A DNA stretch of 15,032 bases from assembly GCA_947175655.1 (NCBI GenBank), contig CAMWNQ010000020.1:1-15032 (forward strand), read 5' to 3'. Each line of letters opens with the position of its first letter. Position 1 is the stretch's first letter. A program made the position numbers and the translations under genes. This document shows, one piece after another, positions 1 to 6,977 of the stretch. This DNA comes from an uncultured Clostridia bacterium. Its GTDB lineage: Bacteria; Bacillota; Clostridia; Oscillospirales; Ruminococcaceae. The notes beneath the pieces were generated by a model. It worked only from the letters and a program-made list of their open reading frames with translations, was not told the DNA's origin and searched no databases.

Positions 1-43
1 AATTCTTTAATTTCGATATGTTCTTTATATTTTTTGTATTTTA

Positions 44-175
44 TTATTTATATGTTTCAATATTTGTAGCATCAGCTATAAATGATGAATTTTTTATTGT
101 ATTAATAAAACAGGGAGATATTCCCACCAATGTTATGCCAGCAATAATATTTACTATAATTTTTTTAATTTTCAT
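44..175 (-). CDS. Small secreted peptide or truncated remnant of a secreted protein (43 aa)
   Basis: The ORF reads MKIKKIIVNIIAGITLVGIS at its start and continues to ...FIADATNIETYK, then two TAA codons in tandem. Residues 1-5 are basic, residues 6-27 are hydrophobic, and an Ala-Asp-Ala at about 35-37 could be a signal peptidase site, so the product is almost entirely an export signal. It has a near-perfect ribosome binding site (AAGGAGGA, positions 190-183, about 7 bases before the ATG) and a good promoter (248-220). Beyond the two stops the same frame stays open to the window edge and is Lys/Asn-rich, so this may be the 5' end of a larger secreted gene cut by a nonsense change. A real mini-peptide is the alternative. 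I do not recognise a family. Confidence 0.45.
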   Translation of the reverse strand: MKIKKIIVNIIAGITLVGISPCFINTIKNSSFIADATNIETYK

Positions 176-219
176 ATAAAAATCCTCCTTTATATTTTGT
201 TATTTATTACTATAATATT

Positions 220-248
220 ATAATATCATATAATTATAAATATTTCAA
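220..248 (-). promoter_or_regulatory. Promoter for the 44-175 ORF
   Basis: On the minus strand TTGAAA (248-243) is separated by 17 bases from TATTAT (225-220), with the TGA of an extended -10 directly before it (228-226). The predicted start of transcription is near 213, leaving a short leader that contains the strong ribosome binding site at 190-183. Its -35 box lies one base from the -35 box of the polA promoter. Confidence 0.6.
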
Positions 249-249
249 G

Positions 250-278
250 TTGATTTTTTTAAGGATATGTGATATAAT
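250..278 (+). promoter_or_regulatory. Promoter of the polA operon
   Basis: TTGATT (250-255), a 17-base spacer and TATAAT (273-278), with TGA before the -10 (270-272) making it an extended -10. Transcription should start near 285, about 30 bases before the polA start codon. This matches a sigma-A type housekeeping promoter. Confidence 0.7.
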
Positions 279-315
279 ATTTTTAATATTTATATTTTGT
301 TAAGGAGTGAATTTA

Positions 316-2856
316 TTGAAATTACTTGCTATTGACGGAAACAGTATTTTAAACCGTGCATTCTATGGAATAAGACCTCTATCAAATAAAAATGGGATTT
401 TTACAAATGCTGTTTTTGGATTTATGAATATATATTTTAAGAATTTTAATGCTGTTAACCCTGATTGTGTTGCTGTTGCTTTTGATATGGATAAGCCTAC
501 TTTCAGACATCAGGCAGTTGCGACATATAAAGCTAACAGAAAGGGTATGCCTCCAGAACTTTTTCAGCAGATGCCTCTTATTAAAAAACTTCTTACTCTT
601 ATGGGAATAAAAATAGTTGAAATGGAAGGATTTGAGGCTGACGATATTCTCGGAACTCTTGCAAAATTTTTTTCTGAAAAAGGTCACGAATGTTTTGTAC
701 TTACCGGAGACCGTGACAGTCTCCAGCTCATTGATGATAATATTACTGTAAGACTTGCAACGAATAAAGATACTGTAATATATGATACCCAGAAATTTAA
801 TGAAGATTATGGATTTGAACCGGTAAATCTTATTGATTTAAAAGCTCTTATGGGAGATAGTTCAGATAATATAAAGGGAGTAGCCGGAATAGGTGAAAAA
901 ACAGCATCATCTCTTATTAAAGAACATAAAACTATTGAAAAATTATATGAAAATCTTGAATCTGCCCAACTTACAAAATCTGTAAAAGCAAAATTACAGA
1001 ACGGAAAATCATCAGCTGAAGAAAGTAAATGGCTCGCAACAATAAAATGTGATGTTATAAGCAATATAAATCCTGAAGATTATAAAATCGGAAATATGAA
1101 TGAAACTGAATTATATGACTTTCTGAATGAACTTGAAATGTACAAGCTTATTGAAAAACTGAATATTAAAGAATCTGAAGAGATTAAAGAAACTCCGAAG
1201 TATGAAGAAATTAATCCGGAAATTATAAATCCTGCTGTATCTGATGATTTGAAGAATATAAAGCACTGTACATATATTTTTGACGATAAAACCTTAAAAA
1301 TTCGTTGTGAAAATAAAATATATATCACTGAAAATACTGATGATATTCTTGAATTTTTATCAGGCAATGCTGAAAAAATTACAATAGGGGCAAAATCTCA
1401 CTACAAATATGCTTTCAGTCACGGAAAATTTCTTGAAAATCTTGTATGTGATATTGAGATATGTGGTTATCTTTTGAATACATCATCATCACAATATACT
1501 GTTGAAAGTCTTTGCAGAGAATACAATGTGCATTATTATGATGACGTTGATAATAATAATATTTCGGATTTACTTTCCTTGCAGAATTTATCTGAAAAGC
1601 TTTCCGAACTGATTGAAAAAGAAAATATGACTTTTCTTATGAAAAATGTAGAAAATCCACTTATAGAAGTGCTTGCATCAATGGAACATTATGGAATTAA
1701 AGTTGATGCTGAGGGAGTTAAAAAATTCGGACTGCATCTTGATGATTTGATTGAAGATACTAAAAAAATAATATATTCCGAAGCAGGTCACGAATTTAAT
1801 ATATTATCTCCGAAGCAGTTATCTTCTATATTATTTGATGAAATGGAACTCACTCCGGTTAAAAAGACCAAAAATGGTTATTCAACAAATGCTGATGTTC
1901 TTGAAGAGCTTAAAATTAAATATCCTGATAAGAAAATTATTTCAAGTATTTTGGAATACAGGCATTATTCAAAGCTTAAATCAACTTATGTTGATGGTCT
2001 TTTAAAAACTATATCTTCTGATAACCGCATTCATACTTGTTTTAAACAAACAGAAACACGTACAGGAAGAATCTCGTCTATAGAACCTAATATGCAGAAT
2101 ATTCCAGTACGTACGGAACTTGGCAGAAATATGAGAAAGTTTTTTGTTGCTGAATCGGGAAAAGTTCTTATTGATGCCGATTACAGTCAGATTGAACTTC
2201 GTGTAATGGCTCATCTCTGTGGAGATAAAAATATGACTGAAGCTTTTGTAAACGGCGAGGATATACACACTGCAACAGCCTCTCAGGTTTTTGATGTACT
2301 TCCGATAATGATTACTCCTGAAATGAGAAGTTCTGCAAAGGCTGTAAATTTTGGTATTATTTATGGCATCGGTGCTTTTTCTCTGGCAAAGGATATAAAT
2401 GTATCACGTGATGAGGCAAAAAAATATATTGATGAGTATCTAAAAAAATATCCTAAAGTAAACGAATTTATGATTAAAACAGTTGATGATGCTGAAAAAA
2501 CAGGTACAGTTTCAACTATGTTTGGAAGAAAGAGATATGTTCCTGAACTGAAATCATCAAATAAAATTTTGAAGTCTGCCGGAAAAAGAATTGCTATGAA
2601 CACTCCTGTACAGGGTTCAGCAGCAGATTTGATTAAAATTGCTATGATAAATGTTTATAAAAGACTGAAAGCTGAAAATCTCAATGCTCATCTTATTCTT
2701 CAGGTTCACGATGAACTTATAGTTGAAGCTGATAAATCAGATATGAAAAGAGCATCTGAAATTCTCAAAGATGAGATGACAAATGCTTATAATCTTAGAG
2801 TTCCGCTTGTAGTTGATGTAAATAGGGGGAACAGCTGGTATGATGCTAAGGGCTGA
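316..2856 (+). CDS. polA: DNA polymerase I
   Basis: Repair and Okazaki-fragment-processing polymerase, 846 residues. The N-terminal 5' nuclease domain (about 1-290) shows FEADDILGTLAK, the TGDRDS segment and LMGDSSDNIKGVAGIGEKTA (helix-hairpin-helix). The middle region (about 300-450) corresponds to the 3'-5' exonuclease fold but lacks the DxE carboxylates, as in Bacillus Pol I, so proofreading is probably lost. The polymerase domain has motif A DADYSQIELR (D620), motif B RSSAKAVNFGIIYG (R671, K675, Y683) and motif C QVHDE (D799, E800). I chose the TTG at 316 because AAGGAG (302-307) sits 8 bases before it and the product then starts MKLLAIDGNS as in relatives. A GTG at 307 would overlap that ribosome binding site. 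It is the first gene of a five-gene operon. Confidence 0.97.
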   Translation: MKLLAIDGNSILNRAFYGIRPLSNKNGIFTNAVFGFMNIYFKNFNAVNPDCVAVAFDMDKPTFRHQAVATYKANRKGMPPELFQQMPLIKKLLTLMGIKIVEMEGFEADDILGTLAKFFSEKGHECFVLTGDRDSLQLIDDNITVRLATNKDTVIYDTQKFNEDYGFEPVNLIDLKALMGDSSDNIKGVAGIGEKTASSLIKEHKTIEKLYENLESAQLTKSVKAKLQNGKSSAEESKWLATIKCDVISNINPEDYKIGNMNETELYDFLNELEMYKLIEKLNIKESEEIKETPKYEEINPEIINPAVSDDLKNIKHCTYIFDDKTLKIRCENKIYITENTDDILEFLSGNAEKITIGAKSHYKYAFSHGKFLENLVCDIEICGYLLNTSSSQYTVESLCREYNVHYYDDVDNNNISDLLSLQNLSEKLSELIEKENMTFLMKNVENPLIEVLASMEHYGIKVDAEGVKKFGLHLDDLIEDTKKIIYSEAGHEFNILSPKQLSSILFDEMELTPVKKTKNGYSTNADVLEELKIKYPDKKIISSILEYRHYSKLKSTYVDGLLKTISSDNRIHTCFKQTETRTGRISSIEPNMQNIPVRTELGRNMRKFFVAESGKVLIDADYSQIELRVMAHLCGDKNMTEAFVNGEDIHTATASQVFDVLPIMITPEMRSSAKAVNFGIIYGIGAFSLAKDINVSRDEAKKYIDEYLKKYPKVNEFMIKTVDDAEKTGTVSTMFGRKRYVPELKSSNKILKSAGKRIAMNTPVQGSAADLIKIAMINVYKRLKAENLNAHLILQVHDELIVEADKSDMKRASEILKDEMTNAYNLRVPLVVDVNRGNSWYDAKG

Positions 2857-3283
2857 TAAAAACACTCCAGAGTATATTTTTAATGAACTGGAAAATCTTG
2901 AGAAATCCTGTATTTCTGATGGCTGGTCAGCCGAAAGTTTTAAATCAGAGGCTTTAAAGGATAATGGTATTGTTTTATATATTCAGGAAGACGATAAAAA
3001 AATATCAGCTTTTATTACTGCTTATACTGCTTTAGGTGAGGCAGATATTACAAATGTTGTTGTATCTCCTGAATACAGACGCAGAGGATATGCATTTTCC
3101 CTCATATCAGAGCTGGAAAAAATTATTCCTGAAGATACAGAAAATATTTTTCTTGAAGTCAGGGAATCAAATCAGAATGCTATAAATTTATATCTTAAAT
3201 CAGGATTTGAAAAAATTTCAATAAGAAAGAGATTTTATTCAAATCCAATTGAAGATGCAGTCATAATGAAAAAAGAAAGGTAA
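2840..3283 (+). CDS. rimI: RimI-type GNAT N-acetyltransferase (ribosomal protein S18 N-terminal alanine)
   Basis: 147-residue single GNAT domain. The acetyl-CoA pyrophosphate loop is VVVSPEYRRRGYA (R80-A85). The C-terminal part, FLEVRESNQNAINLYLKSGF followed by RKRFY and EDAVIMKKE, is the characteristic RimI pattern: E107 and Y118 correspond to the expected catalytic Glu and Tyr, and DGWSAESF near residue 27-34 matches the RimI N-terminal WS...F motif. The start overlaps the end of polA by 17 bases, with AGGGGG inside polA as ribosome binding site, so translation is coupled. The next gene is tsaD, the classic RimI neighbour. Family knowledge says it acetylates the N-terminal alanine of S18. 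Activity on other proteins is possible. Confidence 0.88.
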   Translation: MMLRADKNTPEYIFNELENLEKSCISDGWSAESFKSEALKDNGIVLYIQEDDKKISAFITAYTALGEADITNVVVSPEYRRRGYAFSLISELEKIIPEDTENIFLEVRESNQNAINLYLKSGFEKISIRKRFYSNPIEDAVIMKKER

Positions 3284-3291
3284 TATTTATT

Positions 3292-4308
3292 ATGCTTATA
3301 CTTGGTATTGAAAGTTCCTGTGATGAAACGGCTGTCAGTTTAGTAAAAGACGGACGTGAAATATTGTCATCAGTAGTTTCTACTCAGATTGAAGAACATA
3401 AAAAATATGGCGGAGTCGTTCCGGAAATCGCCTCACGCCGTCATTGTGAAAATATTCTTGGAGTTTTTGAGAAAGCCATTGAAGATTCCGGAAAAGCTTT
3501 CAGTGAAATTGATGCTGTAGCTGTAACATATTCTCCAGGACTTATTGGAGCTTTGCTTGTCGGAGTAAGTTTTGCAAAAGGTCTTGCAATGGCATCAGGA
3601 AAACCTCTTGTTCCTGTTCATCATATTTCTGGACATATTGCATCAAATTATCTTACTCATAAAAATCTTGAACCGCCTTATTTATGTCTTGTTGCAAGCG
3701 GTGGTCATAGTCATATTATAGAAGTGAAATCATATACTGAATTTAATGTAATCGGAAGAACTCGTGATGATGCTGCCGGTGAATGTTTTGATAAATGTGC
3801 GAGGGCTATGGGATTTCCGTATCCGGGGGGGATACATATTGATAATGCTTCTAAAAATGGTGATTTTAGTGTATATAAACTCCCATATCCGAAAGTTGCC
3901 GGAAGTGAATATGATTTCAGTTTTTCGGGACTTAAAACTTCTGTTATAAATCTTATACATAATTCCGAACAGAAAAAAATTCAAATAAACAAAAATAATC
4001 TTTCCGCAAGTGTACAGCATACCATATCTGAAATTCTTGTAGGCAAGGTTATGAAAGCGTCAGAAGATTTTGGGTATAAAAAGATTGCTCTTGCTGGTGG
4101 AGTTTCTGCAAATTCCGGAGTGCGTTCATTGTTTGAATCAGAATGCAGTAGAAGAGGATATGAATTTTATATGCCTGCATTAAATCTTTGCGGTGACAAT
4201 GGTGCTATGATAGCAAGTCAGGGATATTATAATTATATTTCTGGTATTACTGCCGGAGAGTCTCTGAATGCTTATGCAACTATGCCGATTGATGATATAA
4301 CATTCTAA
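3292..4308 (+). CDS. tsaD: tRNA N6-threonylcarbamoyladenosine transferase TsaD
   Basis: 338 residues, full family length. TsaD, with TsaB and TsaE, transfers threonylcarbamoyl from TC-AMP to A37 of ANN-decoding tRNAs, giving t6A, in the cytoplasm. The sequence shows the ASKHA phosphate-binding start LGIESSCDETAVSLV, the metal-binding pair H111 and H115 in HHISGHIASN, the VASGGHSHI loop, DDAAGECFDKCARAMGFPYP, the SFSGLKT segment and LAGGVSANSG, and a C-terminal metal-ligand Asp in CGDNGAMIA (about D302). It starts 8 bases after rimI with AGAAAGG as ribosome binding site. The usual partners tsaB and tsaE are not in this window, so they must be elsewhere. Near 3825-3831 there is a run of seven G, but the frame is intact across it. 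Confidence 0.96.
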   Translation: MLILGIESSCDETAVSLVKDGREILSSVVSTQIEEHKKYGGVVPEIASRRHCENILGVFEKAIEDSGKAFSEIDAVAVTYSPGLIGALLVGVSFAKGLAMASGKPLVPVHHISGHIASNYLTHKNLEPPYLCLVASGGHSHIIEVKSYTEFNVIGRTRDDAAGECFDKCARAMGFPYPGGIHIDNASKNGDFSVYKLPYPKVAGSEYDFSFSGLKTSVINLIHNSEQKKIQINKNNLSASVQHTISEILVGKVMKASEDFGYKKIALAGGVSANSGVRSLFESECSRRGYEFYMPALNLCGDNGAMIASQGYYNYISGITAGESLNAYATMPIDDITF

Positions 4309-4329
4309 ATTGCTGAAAGGATTATTAAA

Positions 4330-4809
4330 ATGGATAAATTTATAAAATGGTGTGTTGGGATTCTCCCGAAGCCTTTGCAGAATATATATTATAAATATGA
4401 AGAAAAATGGATGTATCTTATTTTTGGAGTTCTGACCACTGTTGTAAGTTTTGTGACTGCTGGAATAGCTAAAATTCTACTTGAAAAATCCGGTTTCGGA
4501 ACAGATGCTGTAAGTAATATAAGTACTGCAATATCTTGGATTTGTGCTGTTACTTTTGCATACCTTACAAACCGTGTATGGGTATTTCAGTCTCAGGCAC
4601 ATAATGCCAAGGAAATTTTTAAAGAAGCATTGTCGTTCTATGGCGGAAGAGTTTCTACTTTATTTGTTGAAATGGGTATGATGTGGGTAGGATTTTCGTT
4701 TATTGGTATGAATTACTGGGTTGCGAAAATTATAACCAATGTTGTTGTGCTTATATTAAACTATATTATAAGTAAGATTTTTGTCTTTAAGAATAAGGGC
4801 GGGAAATAA
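4330..4809 (+). CDS. GtrA-family membrane protein
   Basis: 159 residues with four predicted membrane helices at about 28-50, 63-82, 100-124 and 128-152. YLIFGVLTTVVSF in the first helix and WICAVTFAYLTNRVWVFQS in the second match the GtrA/DPMS family, whose members help flip polyprenyl-phosphate-linked sugars or accompany glycosyltransferases that decorate cell-surface polymers. The N-terminal 27 residues are amphipathic and basic. The ATG follows AAAGG (4315-4319) at a normal distance. It sits between tsaD and dusB in one operon, 21 bases after tsaD and 5 before dusB, and no glycosyltransferase is nearby, so the substrate cannot be told from context. Confidence 0.85.
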   Translation: MDKFIKWCVGILPKPLQNIYYKYEEKWMYLIFGVLTTVVSFVTAGIAKILLEKSGFGTDAVSNISTAISWICAVTFAYLTNRVWVFQSQAHNAKEIFKEALSFYGGRVSTLFVEMGMMWVGFSFIGMNYWVAKIITNVVVLILNYIISKIFVFKNKGGK

Positions 4810-4814
4810 TTTCT

Positions 4815-5807
4815 ATGCAATATATTAAAATAGGTAATGTAAATATCGAAAAATCTCTTGCACTTGCTCCTATGGCAGGAGTTGCTGACCGTGCATACAG
4901 AATAATGTGTAAAAAGTTTGGTTGTTCATATGTTGTAAGTGAAATGGTATCTGCAAAGGGATTATGTTATAATGATGCTAAAACCAAGGAGTTATGTACT
5001 GTAACTGATATTGAACGTCCTATGGCGATACAGCTTTTCGGCTCTGAACCGGAGTTTATGTCACGTGCTGTTGAGATTGTAAATGATTTTAAACCAGATA
5101 TTATTGATATTAATATGGGTTGTCCTGTACCTAAGGTTGTAAATATTGGTTGTGGTTCAGCTTTGATGAAAGATATTAAAACGGCATTTGCTGTAGCTGA
5201 ATCAGCTGTCAGGGTTTCAAAATCACCTGTTACTGTAAAATTCAGAAGCGGTTGGGATAATGATTCGATAAATGCGGTTGAATTTGCAAAAGCTGTGGAA
5301 TCTGCCGGAGTTTCTGCAATTGCTGTTCACGGAAGAACCCGTGAACAGTTTTATAGTGGCAATGCAGACTGGAATATTATTTCTGAAGTTAAACAGAATG
5401 TATCGATTCCTGTTATAGGAAATGGTGATGTTGTTGATTTCAAGTCCTGTATGGATATGTATGATTCAACCGGTTGTGATTTGGTTATGACTGGCAGGGG
5501 AAGTTATGGAAATCCTTTTATATTTGATGAAATTCGTTACGGACTTAACAATAAAGAATATACTTATCCTGATGCTGAGAAAAAAATGAAGATAATGCTT
5601 GAACATATAAGACTTATTCTTGATTTGAGTGAAAAACCTGAAAATATAGCTATCCGTGAAGCAAGAAAAATTTCGGCTTGGTATATGAATGGCTGTTATG
5701 GTTCAGCAAAATTCAGGGCTAAATGTTATACTTTGGATTCTTTTGAACAGGCTGAAAAACTTGCTGAAGAATTTGTTGAGGTACAGAAAAGTCATATATC
5801 TTTTTAA
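4815..5807 (+). CDS. dusB: tRNA-dihydrouridine synthase (DusB-type)
   Basis: 330-residue flavoenzyme that reduces specific uridines of the tRNA to dihydrouridine using FMN and NADPH. The N-terminal TIM barrel shows LALAPMAGVADRAYR (FMN contact), the catalytic cysteine C103 in DINMGCPVPKVV, K142 in PVTVKFRSGWD, H172-GRT in AVHGRTREQFYSG, the IPVIGNGDV strand and VMTGRGSYGNP, which bind the FMN phosphate. The C-terminal ~80 residues form the helical tRNA-binding domain. Between residues 111 and 119 this protein has IGCGSALMK where many DusB proteins have a Gly-rich GGGAALLK, a small deviation that keeps the pattern. It is the last gene of the polA operon. The ribosome binding site (GGGCGGG) lies in the end of the gtrA-like gene. 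Confidence 0.92.
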   Translation: MQYIKIGNVNIEKSLALAPMAGVADRAYRIMCKKFGCSYVVSEMVSAKGLCYNDAKTKELCTVTDIERPMAIQLFGSEPEFMSRAVEIVNDFKPDIIDINMGCPVPKVVNIGCGSALMKDIKTAFAVAESAVRVSKSPVTVKFRSGWDNDSINAVEFAKAVESAGVSAIAVHGRTREQFYSGNADWNIISEVKQNVSIPVIGNGDVVDFKSCMDMYDSTGCDLVMTGRGSYGNPFIFDEIRYGLNNKEYTYPDAEKKMKIMLEHIRLILDLSEKPENIAIREARKISAWYMNGCYGSAKFRAKCYTLDSFEQAEKLAEEFVEVQKSHISF

Positions 5808-5824
5808 AAAATACAGAATATATG

Positions 5825-5856
5825 AGAGCATATTTTTATATGCTCTTTTTTATTTT
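5825..5856 (+). terminator. Rho-independent terminator of the polA-dusB operon
   Basis: A perfect 9-bp stem, AGAGCATAT (5825-5833) with ATATGCTCT (5838-5846), a TTTT loop and a T-rich tail TTTTTATTTTT. It starts 18 bases after the dusB stop and overlaps the 3' end of the convergent gene at 5850-6023. For that minus-strand gene the same hairpin lies just past its stop, with a weaker T-tract, so it may serve both. Confidence 0.85.
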
Positions 5857-6023
5857 TCGTCTTCTTCAAGATTTTCAATTGCATATTTCAGGCATTGTGT
5901 AACAAGCTGGTTTAATGAAAGATTATTGGCAAATGCTATCTTTTCAAGTTCTGTTACAAATTCTTTCGGAAGCCTGAATGTCTTATTTACATACTCATCA
6001 TAGCCTTTTTGAAGCTTAAACAT
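5850..6023 (-). CDS. Ribbon-helix-helix protein, orphan antitoxin-like regulator
   Basis: 57 residues. NKTFRLPKEFVTELEKIA followed by NNLSLNQLVTQCLKYAIENL has the strand-helix-helix pattern of Arc/MetJ/CopG-type DNA-binding proteins: the beta strand KTFRLP, helix A, a turn, the SLNQLV start of helix B, then an acidic tail EEDEK. Such proteins work as dimers, often as antitoxins or small repressors. The ATG at 6023 is chosen because AAGGAGGTG (6038-6030) lies 6-7 bases before it; a GTG at 6032 would lie inside that site. No toxin gene is next to it. The gene is divergent from the DUF4190-type gene across a 177-base spacer, so it might regulate itself or that unit. Confidence 0.7.
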   Translation of the reverse strand: MFKLQKGYDEYVNKTFRLPKEFVTELEKIAFANNLSLNQLVTQCLKYAIENLEEDEK

Positions 6024-6117
6024 ACTTAACACCTCCTTATATATTAATTATCTCTCATATTTTGTGAAAATCATACAAGAAATTAAAAGTGTAATAATAA
6101 TATTTTTGCATTATATT

Positions 6118-6138
6118 TATCTTGTAATTATCTTGTAA
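6118..6138 (+). repeat. Tandem 10-base repeat with 11-base period
   Basis: TATCTTGTAA occurs at 6118-6127 and again at 6129-6138, one helical turn apart. The first copy supplies the -35 box of the promoter at 6122-6150, the second lies in its spacer. This geometry suits a dimeric or cooperative DNA-binding regulator, but no such protein is identified. Confidence 0.5.
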
Positions 6139-6150
6139 ATATGTTATAAT
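6122..6150 (+). promoter_or_regulatory. Promoter of the DUF4190/DUF2752 unit
   Basis: TTGTAA (6122-6127), 17-base spacer, TATAAT (6145-6150), preceded by TGT as an extended -10. A second extended -10 (TGATATAAT, 6159-6167) lies just downstream, without a well-spaced -35. Expected transcript start is near 6157, about 45 bases before the GTG at 6201. Confidence 0.65.
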
Positions 6151-6200
6151 ACTAACTATGATATAATACTGATATTAAAATCAGAAGGGGGTGTTGATAA

Positions 6201-6502
6201 GTGTCTGAAATAAATAATAATTTACCTTCATCAGGAGGAGGACAGGGCGGTTCAGGTTTAAGCATAGCTTCAATGATTTTGGGTATATTGGCAACTGTTT
6301 TATCCTGTTGCTATTATTATGTATCATTTCCGTGTGCTATAATAGGCTTGATTTTAGGTGCAGTTGCAATCAAAAAAACAACAGCGGAAAAGGTATGGCT
6401 ATTGCAGGAGTTGTTTTAAGCATCGTTTCTATTGTACTTGCAATTATTACTATTGTAACAGCAGGGGCATTGCTGACGAGTCTTGGTTTGATGGGCAGTT
6501 AA
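6201..6502 (+). CDS. DUF4190-type small membrane protein, frame broken at an A7 run
   Basis: The gene starts at GTG 6201 after AGAAGGGGGTG (6183-6192). A low-complexity Gly/Ser-rich head (SSGGGQGGSG) is followed by GLSIASMILGILATVLSCC and IIGLILGAVAIK, then the frame runs into a stop at 6419. Reading -1 from the seven A at 6372-6378 gives IKKNNSGKGMAIAGVVLSIV and a second helix pair, ending at 6502. Joined, this is a complete protein of about 100 residues, with the DUF4190 pattern of G-x-x-I-A-S-x-x-L-G repeated as G-x-x-M-A-I-A-G-x-x-L-S. One missing A, either a real mutation, a sequencing error, or a site of polymerase or ribosome slippage, explains everything. Function of the family is unknown. 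It forms a unit with the gene at 6510. Confidence 0.75.
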
Positions 6503-6509
6503 TTTCATT

Positions 6510-6917
6510 ATGTCGTTACATAGAAAGTATTCTAAGATAAAAATAACAGTCAGCATTTTTATACCTTTGATTATAATTGCAGTTTTTTTGTGCAGACAGT
6601 TTTTTATTAATATTTCCCGTAAATTTCCGAAATGTCCGTTTTACGAATGGACAGGCTTTTATTGTCCGGCGTGTGGAAATACAAGAAGTGTTTTATGTCT
6701 GTTGAAATGGGATATTATTGGTTCGCTAAGAAATAACATAACTCCTTTATTGCTTGCTATTATATTATTTTTTCTCTATATTGAGTTTGTTCTGAATATT
6801 TTTGAAAAGAAAATAAATATACTGCCTAAAAACAGTGTGTTTTGGTTTGTACTTATTGGAACGGTGCTTTTTTATTATTTATTAAGAAATTTTGCTGACT
6901 GTATGGCACCAATATAA
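6510..6917 (+). CDS. DUF2752-type membrane protein
   Basis: 135 residues. A hydrophobic helix at about 12-30 is followed by KCPFYEWTGFYCPACGNTRS (residues 41-60), the signature of DUF2752: C42, C52 and C55 with the TR pair. Two further hydrophobic stretches lie at about 78-97 and 110-126. Family members are small membrane proteins of unknown role, often beside DUF4190-type proteins, as here; the spacing to the preceding gene is 7 bases. The Cys pattern could bind metal or form disulfides, which is an inference. The ribosome binding site is weak (GGGCAG inside the end of the upstream gene), suggesting translational coupling. Confidence 0.8.
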   Translation: MSLHRKYSKIKITVSIFIPLIIIAVFLCRQFFINISRKFPKCPFYEWTGFYCPACGNTRSVLCLLKWDIIGSLRNNITPLLLAIILFFLYIEFVLNIFEKKINILPKNSVFWFVLIGTVLFYYLLRNFADCMAPI

Positions 6918-6947
6918 CAGATACAAAAGTATTATATCTGAAAAAAT

Positions 6948-6977
6948 AACGGGCGGATTTTTTTCGCCCGTTTTTTT
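6948..6977 (+). terminator. Bidirectional Rho-independent terminator
   Basis: AACGGGCG (6948-6955) pairs with CGCCCGTT (6965-6972) around a 9-base loop and is followed by T7 (6971-6977). On the other strand the same stem is followed by ATTTTTT. It therefore ends both the DUF2752-type gene from the left and the germination operon from the right; the stop codon of the GerAC-like gene (6978-6976) touches the T-tract. Confidence 0.9.

Noticed and set aside
307..315. GTG start for polA three codons upstream
   Set aside because: It overlaps the AAGGAG ribosome binding site; TTG at 316 has correct spacing and gives the usual MKLLAIDG start.
382..2603. Several minus-strand ORFs of 80-101 codons inside polA
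   Set aside because: They are shadows of a clearly coding plus-strand frame, with no ribosome binding sites or recognisable domains.
3825..3831. Run of seven G in tsaD as possible frameshift site
   Set aside because: The reading frame gives the expected TsaD sequence (YPGGIHID) on both sides, so no break exists.
5689..6003. Plus-strand ORF across the end of dusB and antisense to the RHH gene
   Set aside because: It runs through the terminator and is a frame shadow of two supported genes.
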